DNA from: Protea cynaroides
Taxonomy: Eukaryota; Streptophyta; Magnoliopsida; Proteales; Proteaceae
Direction of reading: 5' to 3'
Assembly (NCBI GenBank): GCA_028583415.1
Contig: CM053272.1
Location: 47,782,685-47,846,684, forward strand
Length of the DNA stretch: 64,000 nt
Part shown: positions 26,901-40,000 of the stretch, piece after piece
How positions within the stretch are numbered: position 1 is the first letter of the stretch
Layout: every line of letters begins with the position of its first letter
Position numbers and translations under genes: made by a program
The notes under the pieces: generated by a model
The model's database searches: none
Seen by the model: the letters and a program-made list of their open reading frames with translations, nothing else
What the model was told of the DNA's origin: nothing

Positions 26901-29900
26901 TGGAAGAGATGAAAGCTCTGGAAAAATAAATGATATATGGGATCTTATTGTTCTTCTTCAAAGGAAGCGACCTGTTAGCTACAAATAGGTGTTTGTGGTG
27001 AAACAGAAAATTGTTGGGACAGTGGACAGGTACAAAGCAAGATTGTGGCTAAAGGCTTTACCCATACAAATGGGATTGATTACGAATAGACATTTGCCTC
27101 AATTGTCAAATTAAATAATTGTTCGAAATCTATTATCATGTGTTGTTAATCTAAAATGGGATCTCCAACAACTTGACATCAAGAATGTGTTTCTACATGG
27201 GGAACTTGACGAAAAAGTATATATTCCTCTAGGTTTTTTTTTCTGATATAACTCATGGCAAAGTTCACAAGTTGAAACGTGCAACATATGGATTGAAGTA
27301 GTCTCCTCGAGCATGGTTTTGCAGGTTTCATAAGGCTATGATTTCAGCAGAATACAAACAAAACAATGCTGGCCATAATTTGCTTATTAAGCGATCTGGT
27401 GACAAAGTCGCTCTTCTCATAGTTTATGTTGATGATCGAGTTTGTTACTAGCAATGGTAGTGAAAAGATTTCTCACCTCAAGAGCTTATTGAGTCATAAA
27501 TTTGAAATAAATGATATAAGAAAACTAAGGTATTTTCTGGGATTTGAAGTTGTTTGACCCACAAAGGGTATCTTCCTCTCTACTGGTTTAATGGGATGCC
27601 ATCCTTGTGACACTCTTTTGGAAGCTAATACTCAACTTAGGCATAAAGATGGTGAACCAGTTGATAAGGGTCATTAGCATCAGATCGTAGGAAAGTTGAT
27701 TTACCACTTACACACACGACCAAACATTGCCTTTGCTGTAAGTTTGGTAAGCCAGTTTATGCATGATCCCTACTCCTCTTATATGGAGGTTAAACTTCGT
27801 ATTCTTTGTTACTTGAAGCATAGTTCGAAAACTCGACATCTCGAGGATGTCTGAACCCTCTGAGAAACAGAAATTTCCAAGATCTCGGTCGAGAACATGT
27901 ATTTTCTATGCAAAAGTTTAAATTGTGTCTCGGGGCTCAAATGGTCATTTTAAGGCCTGATACACTAGAAAAACCTTATTTTAGCATACATAAATACATT
28001 TAAACCATAAAATTATAAAAATAATCACATATAGTGGTTGTTTGGGTTTACACTCATGTTTGACAGTAGCGGTCTGAAGTTCAGATATAAACCTAGGGTA
28101 ATTTTGGCTATTTTACATAATGTTATATTAGTAAAAGATCAAAGAAGGCCAAATAAGCCAATATAATTATACTTTAGGAGAAGAATAAACATAATAGCAA
28201 ATTAATTGTCATAGTCAAAAAACTCAAACTAGTCAAGTAGACCATACAATCATAATTTATACATTATGGAGAGACTTCAACAATCGAGAACTAGTCGAAA
28301 ATGTCAAGAATTGATCAAAAATGTTGAAATCGGTCGAAACTGTCGAAACCAGGTCTCGTGTGAGATCTCGTCTCAACCTATTCGAGAACTTCAAGAATCT
28401 CAAGATCTCGCCAAGATTTTTAACCATGACTTGAAGTCAGCTCCTAGAAAAGGTATTCTTTTATCTCCTCATGATCATCTGCGGATTGAGGCATACAAGG
28501 ATGCTGATAAGGGTGGATCTCATAGGAAGTCTATTTCTAGGTGCGGTACTTTTGTTGGTGGTAACCTTATCACGTGGTGATGGCATAGCATGAAACAAAA
28601 TGTTATGGCAAGATCCAATGCTGAAGCAAAATTTTGTTCTACGGCTCAAGGAATTTGTGAATTACTTTGGCTCAGAAATTTACTAAAAGGGCCTTAGTGT
28701 TCCTATTCGTCCTCCAATGATGTTGTAATGTGATAACAAAGCAACAATTAGCATTGCCCATAACCCAATGCAACATGATCGTACGAAAAATGAAGAAATC
28801 GACTGACATTTTATCAAGGAGACACTTGAGAGGGGACTGATTTGTATGACCTTCGTGAAGTTAGAAGACCAATTAGCTGAAGTATTCAATAAGAGTTTGG
28901 GTGGGAAGTTTTTTTTCATCATAATTTGGTCAAGTTGGGCATGTGTGACCATAGTTGCCTAGGCGTCGCCGTCCGAGCGGTTTTTATAGGCCTAGGCGCC
29001 TTATAAACATGAGAAAGGCGGTCACCCAGGGTGCCTGGGTGTCTCCTAGGCGACGCCTTAGAAGCCCAAAATGTCTAGGCGGCCGCCTTGTTTTCAATGT
29101 GTCTTTTTCTTTCTCATATTTTTCCTTGATCTCTGAATTTTCTTCACAAGATTTATTAGGCTAGACAGGAACAACATTTATCAGGTAGTACTTATTTATG
29201 ACTAATATCATTTAAGTAAATGTTTCATTTACTTAAGATATTATTCATAAATAAGCAAATACTCCCCCCCCCCAAATTTTAAATCCAATAAAAATAGTCT
29301 AAAATTCAAATTCCAAAAGGATAAAAAGTCAACCCTCCGGTTCAAGAACAGAAACCGTATTTTTGGGTGGGGGGCGATTTTCAACTTCCAAATGTTAAGC
29401 TTATTTCTAAATATAAAAATTTTAAAAATCTTATTATAGTAAAGCATCACTAAAAACCAAGAGCACGCCAAAATAATCTCTTGCTTTGATGTCCAAAAAA
29501 TAATTTACATTCAGACGACTTTAAACAGCATTCGCGTACTTCGAACAAGGTTTAACCGGAGTGTAACTCCTTCATTATAACTCGGATTCAAGCAATTTCG
29601 GATTTGTTGAAAAGCTGATTATGTTAGCTTTGCAACGAATTTGAGATTGCTTGATTCCGAACTATATCAAAGGAGTTACGCTCTGGTCAAATTTGTTATA
29701 AGTACGCAAATGTTAGTCATAAATACGTGTTGCCTACTTAACTCTAGACATAATCCCAGGTCTCAACGTACACTAGCAAACTTGGGTCCACAGCACATAT
29801 TATCATTTTGGATGCTTTTATGTTAAACTAATGTGGGAATATGAATAAAATGGTTAAAATAGGCTACAAAAAAACAAAAAAAACTCAGATCAAGAAAATC

Positions 29901-32900
29901 ACTTTTGAGCTCTCGAAACCAAGCTTTGAAATGTCCCGAGAAAAATACCAGGTTTCGATCGAGTTTCGGTCGAAACCTAAGATATCTCGGTTTTGATGCT
30001 GGTCGAAACCGGCCCCGAAACCGGCACCTCAAACCTTAGGTATAAGCTTACTTTTAGAGGAATAGACGCACAAGTACTTATTTTGACATCACAGAGGTAA
30101 GTAAGATTATAGTCTTCCTCTTTACAGTCTTGTTTCTTACTTATATATTAGGATGTTCTAAATTCTAACTTCTTACTTCATTGATTTGTGATTTTTTTAT
30201 TATTATAAATATGTTTTTTTATGTCTTATACTTTATTCATTATTTGTTGCCTTGTTGGTTTTCTCATATTAATTAAGTTATGTCTTAAATGTTGATTATT
30301 TATGTAGAATGCTGCATATATATAAACATTAATATAGCATTAATATTTTAGAAATAAAAAAAATACATTGAGAACGCCTTGGTCGCCTAAGCAACGCCCC
30401 AGCCCCTAGGCGCCCCGGATGGCCCCGAACGTCTTGGATCGCCTTGACAACTATGTGTGTGACATCTATGCACCAACTCGAGAAGGAGTACTGAAATATG
30501 TAGTCCGCAAGGAGATGGAACCGACAATTAGTAGAGTTGGTCATGGGGAGGGCATATTACTCTTTGTGTAACTCTCCTTTTTTATTATAAATAGAGGCTT
30601 GGCTACCCAAAAGACCATACAAGCATTCAGTCCCTAAACTGTACTTTCAACATAGGGGAAGACACATAGTTGATTTCCTTGTAAGATCCCCTCTAACACT
30701 AGCAGCTTAATCCTTCTTGCAACCTGTTTTTTGATATTCAGATACCCCCCTTTTTCTTTTTTATGAGTAAACAGAATATTCAGATTGATTACCAAAATAT
30801 TCCCCCAGTGATTTATTTTGATGGTCTTGGTCTGTCCAATCATTTGTATCATAAGATAGGAGACATTGAAGGTGCCACCCATTTAGCTAGAGCACAGAAT
30901 GAACTGGAGAGGTGCTTCTGGAAAACAATCCATGAAATGAATGCATTCATGAGAGTCTGAAGCTTGCACTAATGGGTCTCCAATGAAGTTGACGTGAAAG
31001 AATATATTTTATACCCACATACACAAAACACTCTAAGGATCCACTACAATTTCTCAATAGACAACCAAAATTTAGTCATTGTGAAGGTGTGGCAGAAAGA
31101 AGTACTTTTAATTATAGCTTAAGGGATACCTTTTGATCAAAACAAGAATCTCGTTGTGCCCAATAGTAATCACATCCATAGCTTATCATGCGCAAGATAA
31201 CTGTTACCAGAGACAAGCCAGATCAAAATCAATAAAGGACCAATAAAAGAAAACAAAAGAACATGCAGTAATTGTAACCATAGTGCTCACGTTATTTACA
31301 AGATGCTTGCAGTGCAGTAATGTAGTGCCATATTTTAATTGACTTGCAACTTGTCACCTCCAGGGTTTGTAAAAGGACTAAAACAAAGAGGAAAGAGGAG
31401 AAGAATAAAGGGGAAAGAGAGACAACCCAGAGAAGTCCTGATGCAATACCCAGCCAGCCAGAAACAAAAGAAGATCTTGATGAGGAATTATTTAGTGGTT
31501 TATTTTATTTGAAATGATCTTGTAATCCTATTATTTATAGGCAGTAGTTAGATCATAAAAGATTATATTATTTCCATGTTCACTCAGTTGTTCGCTAGCT
31601 ATTAAAATCTTTTTAGATTTGATTTTATTTTCAGTTACCTAGAAGATTAGGATTGCAATTTTCTTCTTCTTTTTCATATGCTAACATACTCACCAATTGA
31701 AAACAGACTTGAGACAGGAACCATAGTGAGTTGTTTAGGGAAGTAGTGCATGTATGGCCTGCAGGCCAGTGTGCTCTGATGCTCTTCCTCTCTTGCTTCT
31801 CTCTTCTCTCTCTTGTTCGTCTCTGTGATCCGTAACAGCCACTCCCTTAGGTCAGTTGCCCCCTCTCTTCTTACTTTCTCTCCTTTCTTCCCCTTTCCTT
31901 TCTCTATGTATTCTTCTGTTTCTTTCTCTACCGAAACCTGCAACCAGCGATAACACGGGTCCTGGGGAAATTGCATAGATCTCTAGGACCAAATCAGTTT
32001 TGTCTAAAACTTAAAGGCAAAAAAATTTCAGCCCTAGGCGACCTAATTTCGAGAGTTTCAGACCAAACAGACAACCCTCCTGTGAGATATCGACCAACAC
32101 TCAGACCTGGTTGCAGATCTACTGCCAGGTCTGCTTGCAGGTGCTTTGCTTGATCTTAAAACCTACTGTTCTACCCTGCTATCAATCAGAAATAGGAGGA
32201 TTGGGTGTCTTCATTCTCCCCTTGAAATTCCAAACCAATTGGATTAGAATCGAGGGAGTTCTCCCTCTTCAAACCTTCCTGTTTTCCATCTCTAAGCTCT
32301 CGGTTGAGAGATTCAAGAAGAAGCCCCCTTCCATGTAACCTTTTGTTTCTTATTTTATTCCTTTCTTCCCCCTTAGTTTCCTTAAATACCCCATTTTTGG
32401 GTGTTATCTTTGTTTGTCCTTTCCTTACAATGTCTTTCAAGTTTGTCCCTCTTCAATAAATCCAATCCCCTTCATATCCCTTTTCTCTTCACTTTACCTA
32501 TTAGCCCCTTGAAATTCTGGTTTATTACAGAATTTCCATTGCAACCATCAGGTAAGTGGTTTATTGTTTGGGTGGGCTCACAGCGATCCCAATTAGCATT
32601 TCCCAACCTGGGATTGCATCAAGTCCCCTACCCACTCCTTTTTTTTTTATCAGCAAATTAATGGAGGGGAAAGAAAAGATACAAAACAAAGAAAATTGGG
32701 TTTTTTTTTGTGGGGGAGGCAAACCACAACTCAACCAAATAAAATGAAACAAACCATAACCTGAACAAAACAAAAGCGACACCTCGTTACCACAACCATA
32801 ATCATAGTTGTCAAGGCGCCAAGGCAAACAAAGGCGTTGGAGTCCTAACAGAGGCCCAAGGAAACCAAGGTGCCAGCCTAGACGACCAAGACGGCCTATT

Positions 32901-35900
32901 TTCCAAGGCGCCACCAAGCCACCTGGACACTTTGGGGACGCCTTGACAACTATGACCATAACATGATCTCTTAATTCCATTCAAGGAAAAGTATTAAAGA
33001 CATGTTCATAGGGGGCAACGCTTGGTGAATTATAAAAATTCAGGTTTCTACTTCATGCAAAAAAAAAGGTTAGGACCCAACCCCCCCGCGCCACTTTCCA
33101 CATCCTGCAAAAGCAGCTTCTGCACCGGCTTACAGTCCTTGATAACATGTTCGTCTCCACAGGCCACACCACACTAAAGTTCTAACTCGAACAGCGTTTT
33201 AGTGCTGCCCCCCAGGCCAGCCACATTTTCTCTGGATCCACCTCATTACACCTTTCTACCATCACATCCTCCCAACCATCCCCTACTCTTTCCGGAGCAG
33301 ACCTCTCCTTTTTGCTGCTATATCCTTGCTATATCATATGACATCATTGTACAAAGTATGTCCGCATGACAATATAACTTTAAGAGGGGACCATCGCACT
33401 TGGTGAGATGAAAAAACTCAGGCTACCACTATGAAGACACTGGTTTGAGTCTAAGGCAGCCGTTTTCTGCAAAAATGCTGATGGATAGGACAAACTCTAC
33501 CCCTCCACAAACCCTGTGAATGGAGATTTTGCACGGGGTTACAGCCCGTAAAATATTATAAACTTAAGACTTATATATCTTCTCAGCATTTCATCCTCAA
33601 GCTCAAGCTTATGCAAAGCAGATATGCTAGCTTTCTAATAAATCTGACATTGCTAGAATCCGAGTTATATTGAAGGAGTGACGCTTCAGTCAAATCATGT
33701 TCGGAGTATTCGAATGCTGTTTAAAATCATCTAAATGGAAATAGTTTTTTGGACATCAAAACCAAAATTCCAAATTTTGGTTTCGGGGTTGGTTTTGGCC
33801 AGCCACAAAACAGAGATTTCGGAAATTTAGGCAGAAATTTAGCAAGAACTTGAGATTTATACTATCAAATTTCGAAACTTAGTTTCAATGGCCAAAAATT
33901 TGTTTTTTAAGTCCAATTGTTTGTGTGACGCATTTTCAACCTTCCTCACACATCCATTGAATGATTATCACTAAAAAAATCCTAAATGGATTTTTTTATG
34001 TCAAAACCATAGTATGCTAATTTCTGCTAAAACCTAAGGATTGTATTCAGATTTAAATAAGCAGCACTTATTTATGACAAATATCATTTAAATAAATGTT
34101 TATTAACTTTTATATTTCATTTACTCACGATATTATTCACAAATAAGCAAACACCCCCTATTTGAATCCAATAAAAATAATCTAAAATTCAAATTCCAAA
34201 AAAGATAAAATTTTAAACTTTCCAGTTCAAGAACAAAAACTGGATTTTTGATCGTGGGGAGGTTTTCAACGTTCCATTGCTAGCTTTTTTCTTTAATTGA
34301 AAAAATCCATAAATCTTCTTAAAGTAAAATATCACTAAAACAAAGAGTCTCCCAAAATAATTTTGTTTTCATGTCCAAAAAATTATTCTCATTCAGATGA
34401 CTTTAAATAGTATTCGTATACTCCGAACAAGATTTGACCAGAATGTAACTTCTTCAATATAATCGGATCAAGCAATGTCAGATTTGTTGAAACACTAGCA
34501 TAATCAACTTTGCAAGAAATTTGAGATTGTTTGAATCCGAATTATATTGAAGGAGTTACGTTCTAATCAAACATTGTTCGGAGTACACGAATACTGTTTA
34601 AAGTCGTCTGAATGGAAATAATTTTTTAAACATTAAAACAAAAAATTATTTTGGTAAACTTTTGGTTTTTAATGATGTTTTACTCTAATAAGATTTATGA
34701 GTTTTTTTAGATTGGAGGAAAAGCCAGCATTTGAAAGTCAAAAATCGCTTCGCAATCGAAAATCCAGTTTTTCTTCTTAAACTGGAAAGCTGACTTTTAT
34801 TCTTTTGGAATTTGAATTTTAGAATATTTTCATTAGATTCAAATGGGGGTTTTTGCTTATTTATGAATTTATCTTAAGTAAATTAAATATAAAAGTTAAT
34901 AAACATTTACTTAAATGATATTAGTCATAATAAGTGTTGTGTGTTGTATACTGTCCCTCCTGTATCCATTCCATGTCTTATATTATTCTGACTTCTAAGG
35001 TCAGAGTACACCAGGTTTCGACCGAAAGTTGATATTTTATGAGGTGTTTGGACCGACTTTCGGCCGAAAGTAGATATTTGGACCGATACCTAGTCAAAAC
35101 AGTGATTTTGGACCTAAATTTGGGACTTTTCTATTTTGGCCCTACATTTCGTTTTGGTTTTGCAAAAAAACGGAAAAATCTATGATCAAAATAAATGATT
35201 ATTTAGGCGACTCTTGGTTTTAGTAATGTTTTACTCTAATAAGATTTATGGAAATATTAGATTAGAGAAAAAGGCTAACATTTGAAATTTGAAAAATTAC
35301 CCCACAATCAAAAATCCAGTTTTTGTTCTTAAACTGGAAAGTTGCCTTTTAATCCTTTTGGAATTTGAATTTTAAACTATTTTTATTAGATTCAAATGGA
35401 GACGTTTGCTTATCTATAAATAGTACCTTAAGTAAACGAAATACAAAAGTTAATAAACATTTACTTCAATGATAATAGTCATAAGTGTTGCCTATTTAAC
35501 TCTAAGTACTATCTCATGTTCCAACGTACACTAGCAAACTAGGGCCCACACCACATAATACCAATTTAAATGGTTTTTTCTTAAACGAATTGAGGGAATA
35601 TTTTTAAAGTAATAAAATAGGCTATATAAACAAACATATGGCAAAAAACCAACTTCTAGGTGTCAAAACAAAGTTTCAACTTCACACAGAAAAATCCCAG
35701 ATTTCGACCCATTTCGGCCGAAATCAGTTTCCTTTTGGTTTTGGGGCTAGCCGAAACTAGCCGCGAAACAGAAATTTAGAACCTTGAATGAAACTAAACT
35801 GAAGGTTGTGTTCTAATAACAGAAATTAATGGAGACTGATGTCAGAAAGCTATGCATTTAGTTTTATATTAAACTGATTGGTAAATAGAGAGTTATGGCA

Positions 35901-36937
35901 AGAATTTAAAGGCTGGAAATAATCCAGGGTATAGCAGGATAAAAGAGAACGGCGTCGATCATCCCTTCCCCTGCAGAGATGAACCAGAAAAGATGATCAA
36001 CAACAAATAAGAGCATCAAGAGCTTGGATTAGGTAGGTTCTTCTTCTTTGATAGAAACAATACTCCGATGCTAGCTTCTAAGTCATTTTGATGTTTAATC
36101 AAAAGCCCTAAAGCTTGGAGAGTGATTGGTTTACAAATAATGGTCAAAATCCAAAAGATTAGAAGCTACTTTTGCTAGTTCGCAAAAGGCAGAACAGGAA
36201 AAGAAGAACACAGCTTTTTTAAAGAACATATCGACCCATACTGACAATCGACCAGAATTAATTTGATACTGGCCAATATGTTCTTTTTTATTTTCAATCG
36301 AACTTTTGAAACGAGAATTTTTCAGCCTGAATCTTTAATTTAAGCCGTGTCGAAATGTATCGGTGAGTATCGAGTGTCTCGACCCGTATTGGTTCAAAAC
36401 TGTCGATACACAACAATACATTAACTGTTTTAAAAATTGGGAAACATATTGCAGGGGTATTGTACCAACCCCTTGCAACACTGACACATACCGGCCGATA
36501 CGGCCTGTATCATTTTGATACTTAAATCGTTGGATTAATCAAATCCACTTCATTCACCTGGAATCCACCAGATTATAGCTTTACTGAATCCATAGCAGCC
36601 ACTTCTGAACCATAGAAGTTACAATCAGAAACCACCGAGTCAATAACTAAATTCACAGATGTCCAGCCTGAAATCCACAGACCAAAGTAGCAAAAAAAAA
36701 AAAAAAAAAAAACTTCTACTTCATTCACAAAACGTTAGACAGGGCTACGGTTCCTTTACAAATATTCTATGGGCTTATGTAAAGCTGTCTTTGACTCTGA
36801 ACAGGAAAGACATAATAAATAAACTGGGAAATCCCCACCAATTGAAGGCTGCGATTGGGTTTCCTAAACTGATTCTCAAACACTACAAATAATAAAGAAA
36901 AAAGACTAAATTAAGGAGTGGAATTAATTATTCCTAT

Positions 36938-37018
<81 letters not shown>

Positions 37019-40000
37019 CCCCACCCTTGGACTAAGGGCCTGCCTTGCTGCTGCATCACACGTCCTAAAAACCTTTCTAATATGTTCCAACATGCCGCAA
37101 CATCCATTAGAATGTTAATCATCTTCACCACAACTAGAGGCTCTTCCCAACATGAGTATCAAAGAGGTTAAACTCCAACATTCTTATAACTAAAGGGGAC
37201 GTTACAAGGCACCACCGTTTTCCAAATTTTTAATCTCAAATTTTATCCAACAAAATACCATTCTTAGAGCCAGCAATTTCAATCCCAAAAAAGCACATCT
37301 GTTTTACAAATCTTTAATCTCACATTTTTTCCAACATATTGGTAATAAAAAAAAAATAAAAAAGATTGGCAGTTCAAAGTTGAAACTTAAATTCAATAGG
37401 TTCGATATTCCAGTCCTCAAAGAAATTCCCTAGTAACTTTCATCCAACAAAAAACAGCCGAAAAGTAAACATGTCAAACTCGGGTGTGTTCAGTTTCCAT
37501 CCACAAGGCTGAAGGTGACTGAACATACCTGTCACCCCTAGGCCATTAAAATGCTTTAGACGTTAAGCAAAATGAAATGACATGTAGAAAAGAACTAAAG
37601 ATTCCAAAAGTCAAAAATGCACACTCAAAGGTCTCAAGATGTTTGACCTGACCGCTACCCTTAGACCTATCAAGGTACATGTATAAATAAAGGTGCACCA
37701 AACATCCAGCAAATGCCATACAAAATGTGCGAAAGACTCCAAATGCAAATGCAATTAAATAGTGAAAAGGCAGAATAATGTCCCTTGCTACCAACAAAAA
37801 GAGGAAAAGGAAAAGAAAAAGAATGGACTAACATTCCAGTTAAGAAAGTACCAAAGTTAAAGCAAATATGCCATCTAAAGGTGCCACGGTAATTGTCCAG
37901 AAAAGCCAAACGTTGCCTGCCTTGAAGAAAACACAGTTATAAAGAAACAAGATGCCATCAATCATATATGGATTCCTTTTAAGGGCACAAGTTTTCTAAC
38001 TATGTGAAGCAAGCAGTAGTAAATAACTACTTTAGCTGATTAAGCATTTAACTAACCCAAAGATGGAGAATGAATATCCTTCATAAACACGGTTGCATAG
38101 AAGAAAGAAAATGTTGAATATCCAAAGCACAAGTAGGAAGTACTTTGATTGTGAAAATATCTGCAGATAACACATAATTAGTAAAATGTGATGAGAATTA
38201 AAAACCTTTTAAAGCATGATTTAAGAAGGACAAGCGTGATGTCACGGCCCGCCACCAAAGCCACAGGTTAGCTTCATTTTGCTATGGACTTGGTCCATTG
38301 GTCCAAGCAGAGCCCGCTTTCCGGAATTCTCCACACTTGTGTGGTAGGATTGCTAGTGTGTTCTAGAATACTCAAGGGGGTACTTGTACATATATGTTGT
38401 ATATAAAGTTCTCTAGAGTTTTCCACTAAGGAGGTGGGAATGTTCTAAGCCCCATACCTAGAATGTTCCCAACCGTCGGATGTATACCAAAAGTAAATAA
38501 GGGTGGCCTCATCTGGCCAAGGCACCAAACAACCAACTGTATTCTGGAATCTGGAGCCCTTAGTGCAATAACACTCTCATTCTCCCAAGCTTGAGTATTC
38601 TCTCATGTGCTCTCTTCCTAGCTTCTAAGAAGTTGGGCTAACTTAGTGCAAGAAGAGTGCTAAGTGCCGGCATGGTAGGCTTAGGGAAGACTTAAGGCCG
38701 TGACAATGAGTTTTAGTTGGAACTGAAATTCAGTGTACAGAACTTCTAAGAGACAAACCTTTACTAGAAAAAAGTTAGCTGAGGCAATTGACATGATGAA
38801 TATAACACTGCATGTTTAGTGGAAGGGATGTTAGGGAACTCCATTCAACAGATAAAAGACAAAATCTCAACTTTTATTATGAGGAAAATACATACCAAGC
38901 TCCGTGAAGATATGACAAATAACTCAAAGAAAGCAACACCCAAACAATTGACATTCCCTTCCCTTTTAAACAATATTTTGCCCTCAAGATATTTGCCACC
39001 AATATGAAGATCCCCATAACAAGAGTAAGAACAGGTAAGTTTCCACGGAAGTTTCTCCATTGAGAATCCGACAAATCCTGCAGAAAATATGAGTATAAGA
39101 TCGAATAGTAATGGCATCTATTTAAATATTTGATGTATTCTAAGCATAGACCGGCCAGTACCACTGGGTAAAAAACATTTGAAGGATGAAATTATGTGCA
39201 GTAATATCAACTCATTTATGCACAAACATATAGCTAAAAGCTATAAACATAAAATATAACATTGATTCCCTTTAGATAGTAGCAAAACTATCTAAAAGAA
39301 GTGAAGTTTCCTTTTGGGGGTGGGGGATAAACAAGAAGCTTATTGTAGGGAGTAAAGAGAGGCTCCCCACCAAAAAAGAGAGAAAAAGAAAGATGTTTCT
39401 ATACTTTGCAAGACCTTGAGAAGCTCAAACAATATAAAGAAAAAAGAACTAGCCCAATTGATCTAAATAAACATAATATTTGGGGAAACCTTTTGTTGCT
39501 GAAATATAACTTTACTATAAGGGCAAAAGTTTTTATAGTCTAGCTCTGGCAAGAGTGCAAGACTAGAGAGTACCTCTAGAGTCTAGATTAATACGGTGTT
39601 TCGCAATGTGGAAGGGTGATACAGCAATTTTGACCGTATGGATTCTAAATCCCATCTCCAAGGGTGTAGCATTCCTTTGCATTTGTAGACCTTCTCTAGC
39701 AAGAGATAAAGCCCTATCTGCTAGAAGTAAACAGGAGCATGCCCCAACTCTCTCGTAGAGCCGATCCCTTCCGTTGGGAGCCCAAACTAGCCCTTCTGGA
39801 CTCACCCTTGGCAGGGAGATGATAACTAGAAAAGGGCCAAGATTGGTCACACGTCTAACAGACTTAGATTCAACCATATACCCTCCCCAGTATTGGAATA
39901 TTCCCTTGTATTTACAGCAGTCCATTTTTTCAAGCAATGTTCATTTTGCCACTGAAGTTTTTTCTTTTTTTGGATGAATAAAGTATTGTTCTAATAAAAC

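Larger units (their letters stand above)
23197..30660 (+). mobile_element. Degenerate Ty1/copia retrotransposon, interrupted by two hAT-like elements
   Basis: Domains on the plus strand in copia order: primer-binding-site-like TGGTATTAGAGCG (23197), gag, CCHC-like knuckle, protease, integrase, reverse transcriptase, RNase H. Order PR-INT-RT-RH defines Ty1/copia. The frame is broken many times. The 5' LTR is missing, and a 3' LTR could not be bounded (perhaps 30470-30700). A family C element (27819-28428) and a family A element (28950-30455) are inserted in the RNase H and 3' parts. Confidence 0.88.

Noticed and set aside
36911..37131. Ile-Tyr repeat ORFs
   Set aside because: Product of the (AT)n microsatellite.
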